DNA of 18,793 nt, from contig DASSEX010000067.1 of the NCBI GenBank assembly GCA_035695045.1, forward strand, positions 1 through 18,793, given 5' to 3'. The translations under genes and the position numbers were made by a program. This document shows positions 1 to 10,997 of the stretch, in pieces; the first letter of the stretch is position 1, and each line of letters begins with the position of its first letter. The DNA comes from DASSKP01 sp035695045. Lineage in GTDB: Bacteria; Actinomycetota; Actinomycetes; JAFAQI01. The notes beneath the pieces were generated by a model, which worked only from the letters and a program-made list of their open reading frames with translations, was not told where the DNA came from and searched no databases.

Positions 1-1406
<1,406 letters not shown>

Positions 1407-1425
1407 TCGGCAGCTCCGGTCGTCA

Positions 1426-3411
1426 TCACTGCGTCCCCCTCCGTACGACGAACACGTGCGCGGGCGCGACGAACGGGTCGAGCCGGACGTAGTTGTTCTC
1501 GCCCCAGGTCCAGGTGTTGCCGGACAGCTCGTCGTGCACCTCGAAGGACTCCCACGGCTCGAACCCGAGGGCGGCCATGTCGATGTGCAGCGTCGCCTCA
1601 CGAACTGCGTGCGGGTCGAGGTTGACGACGACGAGGACGCAGTCGTCCCCGTCCTTCTTCGACCACGCGAGGATCTGGTCGTTGTCGGCCTGGTGCCAGC
1701 GCAGGTTGCGGAGATGGCGCAGTGCCGGATGGGCGTGCCGGATCCGGTTGAGCTCGGTCAGCAGTGGGGCGAGGCTGCGGCCGTCGCGCTCGGCCGCCGC
1801 CCAGTCGCGCGGACGGTAGGAGTACTTCTCGCTGTTCTGGTACTCCTCGCTGCCCGGCTTGACCGCGACGTGCTCGTAGAGCTCGAACCCGGAGTAGACC
1901 CCCCAGCTCGGGGACAGCAGCGCGGCGAGGATCGCCCGGATGTGGAAGGCAGGCGGGCCGCCGTACTGCAGGAACGCGTGCAGGATGTCCGGCGTGTTCA
2001 CGAAGAAGTTGGGTCGCAGGAAGTCGACGGTCTCCTGGCTGAGCTCGGTGAGGTACTCCTCGAGCTCCCACCGCTCGTTGCGCCAGGTGAAGTAGGTGTA
2101 GGACTGCGTGAAGCCGATCTTGCCGAGCATGTGCATCATCGCCGGCTTGGTGAAGGCCTCGGACAGCCAGATGACCTCGGGGTGAGTCCGGCGGACCTCC
2201 CCGATCAGCCACTCCCAGAACGCGACCGGCTTCGTGTGCGGGTTGTCGACGCGGAAGATCGTGACGCCGTGGTCGATCCACGTGTTGACCACGCCGAGGA
2301 CGGCCTGCGACAGCCCCTCCGGGTCGTTGTCGAAGTTGAGCGGGTAGATGTCCTGGTACTTCTTCGGCGGGTTCTCGGCGTACGCGATCGTGCCGTCGGC
2401 GCGCACCGTGAACCACTCCGGGTGCTCCTTGACCCAGGGGTGATCGGGCGAGCACTGCAGGGCGAGGTCGAGCGCGACCTCGAGGTTGTGCTGCTTCGCC
2501 GTCGCGACGAACGCGTCGAAGTCGTCGAAGGTGCCGAGGTCGGGATGGATCGCGTCGTGACCGCCGGTCTCGGCGCCGATCGCCCACGGGCTGCCCGGGT
2601 CGTGCGGTCCGATGTCCTGGGGCTTGCCGCCGGGGAACTCGGGGCTGTTGGGTCCCTTCCGGTACGCCGTCCCGATCGGGTGGATCGGCGGGAGATAGAC
2701 GACGTCGAAGCCCATCCCGGCGACGGCCGGCAGCCGCTCGGCGGCGGTGCGCAGCGTGCCGGACACCCAGCTGCCGTCCGGGCGCTGATGCGCGCCTTCT
2801 GACCGCGGGAAGAACTCGTACCACGCGCTGAACCGCGCACGCTCGCGCTCGACGCGGATCCGGAAGGTGTCGCTCGCGGTGACGAGGTCGCGCACGGGGT
2901 GCGCGTCGATGACGGCCACGAGGTCGGGCTCGAGCGCGGCCGCGATCCGGTCGACCGGCGAGCGGTCCGTGTCGCGCAGCGCGGTCACGGCCTTGGTGAT
3001 CGCCTGCCGGGCGGCTTTCGGAGCTTCCTTCACCGCCCGCTCGTGCAGCCGCGCGCCCTCCTCGCAGACGAGGTCCACGTCCTGGTCGAGCGGGATCTTG
3101 ATCTCGGCGTCGTGCCGCCAGGTCGCGACCGGGTCGCTCCACGCCTCGACCCGGAACGTCCAGTCACCCTCGGCGTCGAGGAGTGCCTCGGTCTGCCACC
3201 TGTCGGTGCCGCTGCCCACCGGGTGCATGCGGTTGAACGCGCGCTCCTTGCCGTCGGGGGCGACGAGCACGGCGTTGGCCGCCACGGCGTCATGACCCTC
3301 GCGGAAGACGGTGGCGGCGATCGTGACGCGCTCACCGACGGCTGCCTTGGCCGGCCACCGCCCGCACTCCACGACGGGGCCGACCTGAGAGATGGGAATT
3401 CGACCGATCAT
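1426..3411 (-). CDS. glgE: Alpha-1,4-glucan:maltose-1-phosphate maltosyltransferase (GH13_3)
   Basis: GlgE transfers maltosyl units from alpha-maltose-1-phosphate to the non-reducing end of alpha-1,4-glucan and releases phosphate. It is the polymerising step of the TreS-Mak-GlgE-GlgB route. The product is 661 residues, close to known GlgE proteins (about 660-700). The N-terminal domain begins GRIPISQVGPVVECGRWPAK, a typical opening. The catalytic barrel carries nucleophile D389 (IFRVDNPHTKP), acid/base E418 (IWLSEAFTKP) and D475 (VNTPDILHAFLQ). The ATG at 3409-3411 is preferred over upstream in-frame starts because family homology begins there and TAGGTT (-10) lies exactly 8 bases upstream, suggesting a leaderless message. 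treS follows 19 bases after the stop. glgP diverges upstream, the order also known from Mycobacterium and Streptomyces. Confidence 0.96.
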   Translation of the reverse strand: MIGRIPISQVGPVVECGRWPAKAAVGERVTIAATVFREGHDAVAANAVLVAPDGKERAFNRMHPVGSGTDRWQTEALLDAEGDWTFRVEAWSDPVATWRHDAEIKIPLDQDVDLVCEEGARLHERAVKEAPKAARQAITKAVTALRDTDRSPVDRIAAALEPDLVAVIDAHPVRDLVTASDTFRIRVERERARFSAWYEFFPRSEGAHQRPDGSWVSGTLRTAAERLPAVAGMGFDVVYLPPIHPIGTAYRKGPNSPEFPGGKPQDIGPHDPGSPWAIGAETGGHDAIHPDLGTFDDFDAFVATAKQHNLEVALDLALQCSPDHPWVKEHPEWFTVRADGTIAYAENPPKKYQDIYPLNFDNDPEGLSQAVLGVVNTWIDHGVTIFRVDNPHTKPVAFWEWLIGEVRRTHPEVIWLSEAFTKPAMMHMLGKIGFTQSYTYFTWRNERWELEEYLTELSQETVDFLRPNFFVNTPDILHAFLQYGGPPAFHIRAILAALLSPSWGVYSGFELYEHVAVKPGSEEYQNSEKYSYRPRDWAAAERDGRSLAPLLTELNRIRHAHPALRHLRNLRWHQADNDQILAWSKKDGDDCVLVVVNLDPHAVREATLHIDMAALGFEPWESFEVHDELSGNTWTWGENNYVRLDPFVAPAHVFVVRRGTQ

Positions 3412-3558
3412 CGAAGGCGAACCTACCCAGGTCATTTCGCGCCGAACGCCCCGGTTCTGCTGCCGCACGCTCACCGCCTCGCTTTTGGTGATCATGGACG
3501 CTGACGCCGAGGAACGCCACGTTCAGCCCCCCATCGAGCGTGGGTAGGGTCGGCCCTC
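3412..3558. promoter_or_regulatory. Divergent glgE/glgP promoter region with two leaderless-type -10 boxes
   Basis: This is the 147-base gap between the divergent starts. On the minus strand TAGGTT (3420-3425) is followed by 8 bases and the glgE ATG. On the plus strand TAGGGT (3545-3550) is followed by 8 bases and the glgP GTG. TANNNT at this distance from a start codon is the usual actinobacterial leaderless layout, and neither gene has a convincing Shine-Dalgarno sequence. No clear -35 element is visible on either side. Roughly 120 bases between the two -10 boxes would be available for shared regulators. Confidence 0.55.
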
Positions 3559-6135
3559 GTGAGAGCACTTCGTCGCTTCACCGTCCGCGCCGCCCTTCCG
3601 GAGCCGCTCGCGCCGCTGGGCGAGCTGGTGATGAACCTGCGCTGGTCGTGGAACCCCGACTCACTGGACCTGTTCGAGGCCGTCGACCCGGAGACATGGG
3701 AGGCGGTCGGGCACGATCCGGTGCGGCTGCTCGGCGAGGTCGGCGCCGACCGGATGGCGGCTCTGGCGAAGGACAGGCGGTTCCTTCGCCGGCTCTCCGA
3801 TGCCGCCGACGACCTGCACGACTATCTCGAGCAGCCGCGTTGGTACCAAGGTCTGCGCGACGTCCCGCAGGCGATCGCCTACTTCTCGCCGGAGTTCGGC
3901 ATCACCGAGGTGCTGCCGCAGTACTCCGGCGGCCTGGGCATCCTGGCCGGCGACCACCTCAAGGCCGCGAGTGATCTCGGCGTCCCGATCATCGGCGTGG
4001 GGCTTCTCTATCGCCGCGGCTACTTCAAGCAGAGCCTCAGCCCGGACGGCTGGCAGCAGGAGCGCTACCCGCCGCTGGACCCCAACGGCCTGCCGCTGAC
4101 CCTGCTGCGCGACGACGACGGTCAGCCGGTCAAGGTCAGCGTGGGGCTTCCGGACGACAAGCCCCTGCGGGCGCAGATCTGGCGCGCGCAGGTCGGCCGG
4201 GTTCCGCTGCTGATGCTCGACTCCGACGTCGAGGACAACGCACCGCAGGAACGCGAGGTCACCGACCGGCTGTACGGCGGCGGCACCGACCATCGCCTGC
4301 TGCAGGAGATGCTGCTCGGCATCGGTGGCGTCAGGGCGGTGCGCGAGTTCTGCGCGCTGACCGGACACCCGGAGCCGGAGGTGTTCCACACCAACGAGGG
4401 TCACGCCGGCTTCCTCGGACTGGAGCGCATTCGTGAGCTCACGGAGGACCACGGTCTCGACTTCGACGAGGCGCTGGTCGCGGTGCGCGCGGGCACGGTC
4501 TTCACGACCCACACGCCGGTGCCGGCCGGCATCGACCGCTTCCCGCTGGAGCTGATCGAGCACCACTTCGGTGGCAACAACGCGTGCAAGGGCGTGCCGG
4601 TCGACCGCATCCTCGGCCTCGGCGCCGAGGAAGACCCCGACATGTTCAACATGGCGCACATGGGGCTGCGCCTCGCGCAGCGCGCCAACGGCGTCAGCAA
4701 GCTGCACGGCGTCGTCAGCCGCGACATGTTCGGCAGCCTCTGGCCGGGGTTCGACGCGAGCGAGATCCCGATCACCAGCGTCACCAACGGCGTGCACGCA
4801 CCGACCTGGGTCGCTCGCGAGGTCATGGATCTCGCGGCACGCGAGGTCGGCCCGTCGCTCGTCGAGGAGGCGCAGGGCTGGGAGCAGGTCGCCAAGGTGC
4901 CGGACGAGGCCGTCTGGGCGACCCGGCGAGCGCTGCGCGCGCAGCTCGTCCAGGAGGTACGACGCCGGCTGCGCGAGTCGTGGCTGCAGCGTGGCGTGAG
5001 CGAAGCGGGCCTCGGCTGGATCGACACCGCCTTCGACCCTGACGTGCTGACGATCGGTTTCGCTCGCCGCGTGCCGTCGTACAAGCGGCTGACGCTGATG
5101 CTGCGCGACACCGAGCGGCTGACCCGCATCCTGCTGGATCAGGAACGTCCGGTGCAGATGGTCATCGCCGGGAAGTCGCACCCTGCGGACGACGGAGGCA
5201 AGGCGCTCGTCCAGCAGATGGTGAAGTTCAGCGACGATCCGCTGGTCCGTCACCGCATCGCGTTCCTGCCCGACTACGACATCGGTATGGCGCGGCACCT
5301 CTACCACGGCTGTGACGTCTGGCTGAACAACCCGTTGCGCCCGCTCGAGGCGTGCGGCACGAGCGGCATGAAGTCCGCGCTCAACGGCGGTCTCAACCTC
5401 TCGATCCGCGATGGCTGGTGGGACGAGATGTACGACGGCGCCAACGGGTGGGCCATCCCGACAGCGCCGGACGGCATCGACCCCGAAATCCGCGACGAGC
5501 AGGAAGCCGGCGCGCTCTACGACCTGATCGAGAACCAGGTCCGCTCCCGTTTCTACGACGTGGACCGCGAGCGGTTGCCGCGGCGGTGGATCGAGATGGT
5601 CCGCCACACGTTGCAGTCCTTGGGTCCGCAGGTGCTGGCCAGCCGCATGGTGCGCGACTACGTCGTCGAGCTCTACGCGCCGGCGGCACTGTCCTCGCGC
5701 AGCATGGGCGCGGACGGGTTCGCCGGTGCGCGCGACGTGGCGAGCTGGACGCAGCGGGTGCGCGCTGCGTGGCCCGCGGTGCGGGTGAGCCATGTCGAGT
5801 CCAGCGGTGTCGGCGACGCGCCGGAGCTCGGGCAGGAAGTCGAGGTCCGTGCGGTCGTCGAGCTGGGCGAGCTCGAACCGGACGACGTGCAGGTGCAGGT
5901 CGTCTACGGGCGCGTCGACGAGTACGACGACATCCGCGACGCCGTCTACGCCGACATGCGTCAGTCGGAGCCCGTCGACGGGTCCTGGCGCTACGAGTGC
6001 TCCGTGCCGCTGGAGCGGCGTGGCGCGTTCGGCTACACGGTGCGCGTCCTGCCGCGACACATGTCAGTGTCCGCGCCGGCCGATCTCGACCTGGTCGCGT
6101 TCCCGCACGAGAGCACCGCCTACACGGCGATCTGA
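3559..6135 (+). CDS. glgP: Alpha-glucan (glycogen) phosphorylase, GT35, actinobacterial long type
   Basis: GlgP phosphorolyses alpha-1,4-glucan from non-reducing ends to glucose-1-phosphate in the cytoplasm. The 858 residues match the actinobacterial GlgP size. The N-terminus has the DUF3417-like region (LGELVMNLRWSWNPDSLDLF, about residues 18-37). The phosphorylase core follows, with YFSPEFGITEVLPQYSGGLG and VFHTNEGHAGFLGLERIREL. The PLP-binding lysine is K605 in EACGTSGMKSALNGGLN. About 130 C-terminal residues form an extra beta-rich domain seen in this subgroup. The start is GTG at 3559, eight bases after TAGGGT, so probably leaderless; the TAGGG stretch is too distant to be a good ribosome site. 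It diverges from glgE, placing glucan synthesis and breakdown back to back. The stop lies only 7 bases from the stop of the convergent lysozyme gene. Confidence 0.96.
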   Translation: MRALRRFTVRAALPEPLAPLGELVMNLRWSWNPDSLDLFEAVDPETWEAVGHDPVRLLGEVGADRMAALAKDRRFLRRLSDAADDLHDYLEQPRWYQGLRDVPQAIAYFSPEFGITEVLPQYSGGLGILAGDHLKAASDLGVPIIGVGLLYRRGYFKQSLSPDGWQQERYPPLDPNGLPLTLLRDDDGQPVKVSVGLPDDKPLRAQIWRAQVGRVPLLMLDSDVEDNAPQEREVTDRLYGGGTDHRLLQEMLLGIGGVRAVREFCALTGHPEPEVFHTNEGHAGFLGLERIRELTEDHGLDFDEALVAVRAGTVFTTHTPVPAGIDRFPLELIEHHFGGNNACKGVPVDRILGLGAEEDPDMFNMAHMGLRLAQRANGVSKLHGVVSRDMFGSLWPGFDASEIPITSVTNGVHAPTWVAREVMDLAAREVGPSLVEEAQGWEQVAKVPDEAVWATRRALRAQLVQEVRRRLRESWLQRGVSEAGLGWIDTAFDPDVLTIGFARRVPSYKRLTLMLRDTERLTRILLDQERPVQMVIAGKSHPADDGGKALVQQMVKFSDDPLVRHRIAFLPDYDIGMARHLYHGCDVWLNNPLRPLEACGTSGMKSALNGGLNLSIRDGWWDEMYDGANGWAIPTAPDGIDPEIRDEQEAGALYDLIENQVRSRFYDVDRERLPRRWIEMVRHTLQSLGPQVLASRMVRDYVVELYAPAALSSRSMGADGFAGARDVASWTQRVRAAWPAVRVSHVESSGVGDAPELGQEVEVRAVVELGELEPDDVQVQVVYGRVDEYDDIRDAVYADMRQSEPVDGSWRYECSVPLERRGAFGYTVRVLPRHMSVSAPADLDLVAFPHESTAYTAI

Positions 6136-6142
6136 CGCGACC

Positions 6143-6982
6143 TCAGTCGAGTGGCGTCGCCGCCGCAGCCACTGCCGCTGTCGACGTCGGTGTCGGAGTC
6201 GGAGTCGCCGAGGTGGGTGACGGTGTCGGTGACGGCGACACCGAGGTCGGTGATGGTGACGGCGCCACCGGCAGACCTTGGTCGGCGAGTGCCAGCAGCT
6301 GCGCCCGCGTGCCGTTGAAGCGGTTCATGTCGGCCTCGCCCCTGATGCCCTTCACCCGGCTGGTCTCGCTGTACTGCCAGAACGTCCAGTGCGTCCAGGC
6401 GCCGGCGAATCTCGTCGGTCGCGAGCAGTAGCAGGCACCCCACAGCGGGTACGCCCGGAAGGCCGTCGTGTGCCGCATCTGCTGCCACCAGAACGCCGGG
6501 TAGCTGTAGATCACGGGAGTGCGGCCGGTCGCCTGCTGGACCGTTGTCAACCAGGTGCGTGTCCAGGCGATCAGCCGGCGCGGCGAGAGGCCACCACTGA
6601 GCTCGAGATCGAGCACCGGCGGCAGCGATTGTGTGTGCAGCCGGGCGCCGACCACGCGCAGGAAGTGATGCGCCTGCGCGACCGCGGAGCCGGCCCGCGA
6701 CGACGGGCGCGCGAAGTGGTAGGCGCCGCGAATCAGCCCGGCAGCTCCGCTGCCGCGCCAGTCGCCGGTGAAGTACGGGTTGGTGTACCGGGTCCCCTCG
6801 GTCGCCTTGATGAAGACGAACGACGAGCCCGAGTTCCTGACCGCCCACCACTTGATCGCCGCGGCGTGGTCCCACGACGACACGTCGGGACCGCGCAGTG
6901 CGGCGAGGGCGGGTGCTGCGGCGACGACGACCAGGGCGACGGCCGCGATGAAGGTACGACGAAGTCGAGTCGTGCTGGGCAT
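6143..6982 (-). CDS. Secreted GH25 lysozyme (muramidase) with Pro/Ser/Thr-rich tail
   Basis: This is a predicted 279-residue N-acetylmuramidase that cleaves peptidoglycan outside the cell. The signal peptide is residues 1-27: RLRR, a hydrophobic stretch FIAAVALVVVAAA, then APALA. The GH25 domain spans about 30-225, with DVSSWD (D33), the DxE motif D125-L-E127, AYHF (88-90) and DMNRFNG near residue 218. Two cysteines sit close together (CYC, 184-186). The tail from residue 241 is a low-complexity PSPSPT/PTPTPT stretch followed by an Ala-rich end. It has no LPXTG motif and no binding domain, which is odd because such linkers usually join two domains. The ATG at 6982 is chosen because GGAGGGG (6992-6998) lies 9 bases upstream. 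An in-frame GTG at 7000 falls inside the riboswitch and is not used. Expression is probably controlled by the upstream c-di-AMP riboswitch. Confidence 0.93.
   Translation of the reverse strand: MPSTTRLRRTFIAAVALVVVAAAPALAALRGPDVSSWDHAAAIKWWAVRNSGSSFVFIKATEGTRYTNPYFTGDWRGSGAAGLIRGAYHFARPSSRAGSAVAQAHHFLRVVGARLHTQSLPPVLDLELSGGLSPRRLIAWTRTWLTTVQQATGRTPVIYSYPAFWWQQMRHTTAFRAYPLWGACYCSRPTRFAGAWTHWTFWQYSETSRVKGIRGEADMNRFNGTRAQLLALADQGLPVAPSPSPTSVSPSPTPSPTSATPTPTPTSTAAVAAAATPLD
6183..6262. repeat. Low-complexity region coding the Pro/Thr/Ser tail
   Basis: Degenerate gtcggt/gtcgga/gtgacg hexamer-like units, read on the minus strand, encode the alternating Pro-Ser/Thr tail of the lysozyme. The units are imperfect. 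Slippage could change tail length between strains. Confidence 0.6.
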
Positions 6983-6999
6983 GCGTTGGGTCCCCTCCA

Positions 7000-7140
7000 C
7001 GCCTGCGGAAGAGAACCTGTCGGGTTAGGGCTGAGGTTGCCCTGCTCTACGGCTTCACCCCAAGGCGCATATGCGCCGCACTGCCGGTGCTCCCGCTCCT
7101 GCCTTGTTGTTCGTAGGGACCGTCCCGGCAGGATTCAGCG
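7000..7140 (-). ncRNA. c-di-AMP riboswitch (ydaO-yuaA type) in the lysozyme leader
   Basis: Read on the minus strand, the leader carries the blocks of the ydaO-type aptamer in order: TCGCTGAATCC at the 5' end, then GAGCGGGAGCACC, a GC-rich hairpin (GGCGCATATGCGCC), GGGGTGAAGCC, GCAGGGCAACCTCAGCCC, TAACCCGACAGG, and finally CCGCAGGCG. The outer stem P1 can form between CGCT (7137-7140) and GGCG (7000-7003). A small hairpin GGGACGGTCCC (7116-7126) and flanking CCTGCC/GGCAGG arms form the peripheral helix. The ribosome site GGAGGGG starts 1-2 bases after P1, and the sequence just upstream (CCCTCTCC) could pair with it. This class is known to sense c-di-AMP and to control cell-wall hydrolases in actinobacteria, usually as an off switch. 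That matches the GH25 gene 17 bases downstream. The assignment is from remembered consensus, not a covariance search. Confidence 0.92.
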
Positions 7141-7385
7141 ATGGGAGAGGGTCACCGGACTGCCTCCGGATTTCTCCAGCGTCGTTCATCGACCGGCCGA
7201 TGCCGATCCGAAGCCGGAGATCGTTATCAAACTCGTTGATCGTCTCGGTGAATATCGCCAGATGTCCGGTGCGCCGTCGTGCGCCGGGACGGGCACCTGG
7301 ACGAGTGAACTCACCCCCGGCACGACGGGGACTTTCGCCTCTGGAGCGACCGGGCGGACGTCCCGCAGGTTGGCATGGGCGGGTG
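7141..7385. promoter_or_regulatory. Intergenic region between riboswitch and PAS-LuxR gene
   Basis: About 245 bases that should hold the promoter for the riboswitch-lysozyme transcript (minus) and for the PAS-LuxR gene (plus). It includes a relatively AT-rich patch around 7219-7260 (gttatcaaactcgttgatcg). I cannot point to a convincing paired -35/-10 on either strand. Plus-strand reading frames remain open here, but the translation (PARRGLSPLERPGG...) looks like non-coding high-GC sequence. Confidence 0.4.
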
Positions 7386-8408
7386 ATGGTGGTGACGGAA
7401 CCGGTCGAGCGCCGAAGCAGCGCGACGCGTGTGCCGGTCGCTGCTCTCGTCGCGGCGACAGCGGAGATCGCCGCTGGTCTGGACTCGCTCGGTCGCATCG
7501 ACGTCGTCTCGGACGCTCTCGCCGCTACCTACGGCTATCGGTCGGGCGAGCTCGTCGGCCGGCGGTTCACCGTTCTCGTCCATCCGGACGAGGCCGCACG
7601 CGTCGCTGCGGCGATACACGCCGCAGCGGAGGGTGAGCCGCAGCAGCTGCTGCACCGTCTTCGCGACACGTCGGGCAGCTACCGATGGGTCGAGTCGATG
7701 GTGCAGTGGTTCCGATCGACCGGCGCACCTGTGCTGCTGCTCGCCCGCGACGTGCAGGGAAGAGTCAGCCACGAGCAGACACTGCTGCGACAGGTCGCCG
7801 CGGCTGACGATGTCTTCAACGAGCTTCGCGAAGGAGTCGTGGTCATCGACACGGACGGGCTCGTCCTCGCGGTCAACGAAGCGGCGGCGACGTTCCTCGG
7901 AGTCGCCCGGCGCGAGCTGCTCGGTCATCTGGCCCGCGCGCACGTCACCGTCGTCGATGAGGACGGAGCTCCCATGCCTCCCGAGCGGATGCCGAGCACT
8001 CGTGCCTTCCGCACCGGGGTGGCTCAGAACGAGGCGGTGCAGTACCGCCGCAACGACGGCAGCTCGGTGTGGTTGTTCGCCCGAACGGTCCCGTTGTTCG
8101 ACCCGGGACAGATGTCTCCCGCGAGAGTGGCCATCTTCCTCGAGGACCTCGCTGCAACGGAGGGGCCGGAAGCGCTCAGGACGAGAACCATCGCGGCCGC
8201 GGCTCAGTGCGAGCTGACCAGCCGCGAGCACGAGGTGCTGCAGCTGCTGGCGCAAGGGGACGACGTCCGCGTGATCTCCCAGCGCCTCGGCATCACTGTT
8301 CACACGGTTCGCGGCCACGTGAAGCAGGTCATGCAGAAGCTCGATGCCAGAACACAGCTGCAGGCTGTTGTCGTGGCGCTGCGATCGGGGCTGGTCCGAC
8401 TGCACTAG
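7386..8408 (+). CDS. PAS-PAS-LuxR transcriptional regulator
   Basis: The 340-residue product has two PAS-type sensor domains and a C-terminal DNA-binding domain. PAS 1 is about residues 30-125 and includes VSDALAATYGYRSGELVG, HPDEAARV and a PAC-like end, LLLARDVQGRV. PAS 2 is about 138-255, with VFNELREGVVVIDTDG and VNEAAATFLGVARRELLG. The LuxR-type helix-turn-helix is about 277-335, with LTSREHEVLQLLAQG, ISQRLGITVHTVRGHV and VMQKLDARTQLQAV. There is no receiver domain and no phospho-acceptor site, so it is likely a one-component sensor; the ligand is not evident. ATG 7386 is chosen because PAS homology begins soon after; the ribosome site (ggcggg) is weak, and GTG at 7389 or 7392 is possible. 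It diverges from the riboswitch-controlled lysozyme, so it may regulate that gene or the two small downstream genes. This is inference from position only. Confidence 0.85.
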   Translation: MVVTEPVERRSSATRVPVAALVAATAEIAAGLDSLGRIDVVSDALAATYGYRSGELVGRRFTVLVHPDEAARVAAAIHAAAEGEPQQLLHRLRDTSGSYRWVESMVQWFRSTGAPVLLLARDVQGRVSHEQTLLRQVAAADDVFNELREGVVVIDTDGLVLAVNEAAATFLGVARRELLGHLARAHVTVVDEDGAPMPPERMPSTRAFRTGVAQNEAVQYRRNDGSSVWLFARTVPLFDPGQMSPARVAIFLEDLAATEGPEALRTRTIAAAAQCELTSREHEVLQLLAQGDDVRVISQRLGITVHTVRGHVKQVMQKLDARTQLQAVVVALRSGLVRLH

Positions 8409-8490
8409 TCCAGCCCACTTGTGGTGGTCGCGGACATGCCCCCCAGTTTCGGCGTGGCGACGGACCCTCGGGATATCGCACGCTGTCCTC

Positions 8491-8700
8491 ATGCAGGCAG
8501 AACCCGATCTGTACGACGCACTCGACGAGCTGCTGCTGGAACTCGGCGGTGACGTCCCGGCGGGCAGCATCGTCCGCTGGTTCGCCCGGTCGGTCACCGA
8601 GCTTCAGGTGGCAGGTGTGGACGCAGGCCTTGCCGTCGCAGCGCAGGCGATGACCAGGCATCGTCTGCGGTTGCACGTGCCGAGCCGGATTCCGGCATGA
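8491..8700 (+). CDS. Small hypothetical protein, 69 residues
   Basis: No family recognised. It is predicted to be mostly helical: an acidic N-terminal helix (LYDALDELLLELGGDV), a second helix (AGSIVRWFARSVTELQ) and a third (AGLAVAAQAMTRHRLRLH) ending in a basic tail. There is no signal peptide, membrane segment or cysteine. The size and three-helix pattern suggest a small adaptor or DNA/RNA-associated protein, but this is a guess. No clear ribosome site precedes the ATG. Support comes from the overlapping downstream start (ATGA at 8697-8700) and the 82-base gap after the PAS-LuxR gene on the same strand, suggesting one operon. Confidence 0.6.
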   Translation: MQAEPDLYDALDELLLELGGDVPAGSIVRWFARSVTELQVAGVDAGLAVAAQAMTRHRLRLHVPSRIPA

Positions 8701-8863
8701 CGGACCTGACGATCGGGGACGTCCCGCCGCCCTGTCATGCCTGCGGCGGCGCGATCGATCGCGCGAAGATATTGATGTGGCCGGACGGCATCGGAACCGT
8801 TCTCTGCGACTCCTGCGGGACCCTGGCTCTGATCGGTCCCGAAGATGACCTGCTGCGCGAGCG

Positions 8864-8867
<4 letters not shown>
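8697..8867 (+). CDS. 56-residue zinc-ribbon-like protein (CxxC...CxxC)
   Basis: A small frame starting at the ATGA overlap with the preceding gene's stop, so probably translationally coupled. It encodes a 56-residue protein with C13-H-A-C16 and C37-D-S-C40, each pair followed by glycine (CHACGG, CDSCGT). This is a typical treble-clef or zinc-ribbon knuckle pair with a 20-residue spacing. Between them is an AKILMWPDGIGTVL hairpin. The tail is acidic (PEDDLLRER). Metal binding is likely; the role is unknown. Such proteins often act as binding partners of transcription or translation factors. The TAA at 8865-8867 overlaps the convergent glgX TAA in a TTAA palindrome, so the two genes share four bases and no terminator lies between them. 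Confidence 0.68.
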
Positions 8868-10981
<2,114 letters not shown>

Positions 10982-10997
10982 CGCGGACCAGTCTCGC

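Noticed and set aside
3661..6060. Very long open frame (799 codons) antisense to glgP
   Set aside because: It is a shadow of high-GC third-position bias. The translation is rich in His/Arg/Asp/Val with no domain, while glgP on the other strand is unmistakable.
6983..7000. GTG 7000 as the lysozyme start
   Set aside because: It overlaps the ribosome site and riboswitch P1; the ATG at 6982 gives a proper signal peptide.
7098..7132. Nested inverted repeats (CCTGCC/GGCAGG and GGGACCGTCCC) as a protein operator
   Set aside because: They are explained by helices of the riboswitch read on the minus strand.
7071..7385. Upstream in-frame extension of the PAS-LuxR gene
   Set aside because: It would run through the riboswitch on the opposite strand, has no domain content, and the PAS homology begins after ATG 7386.
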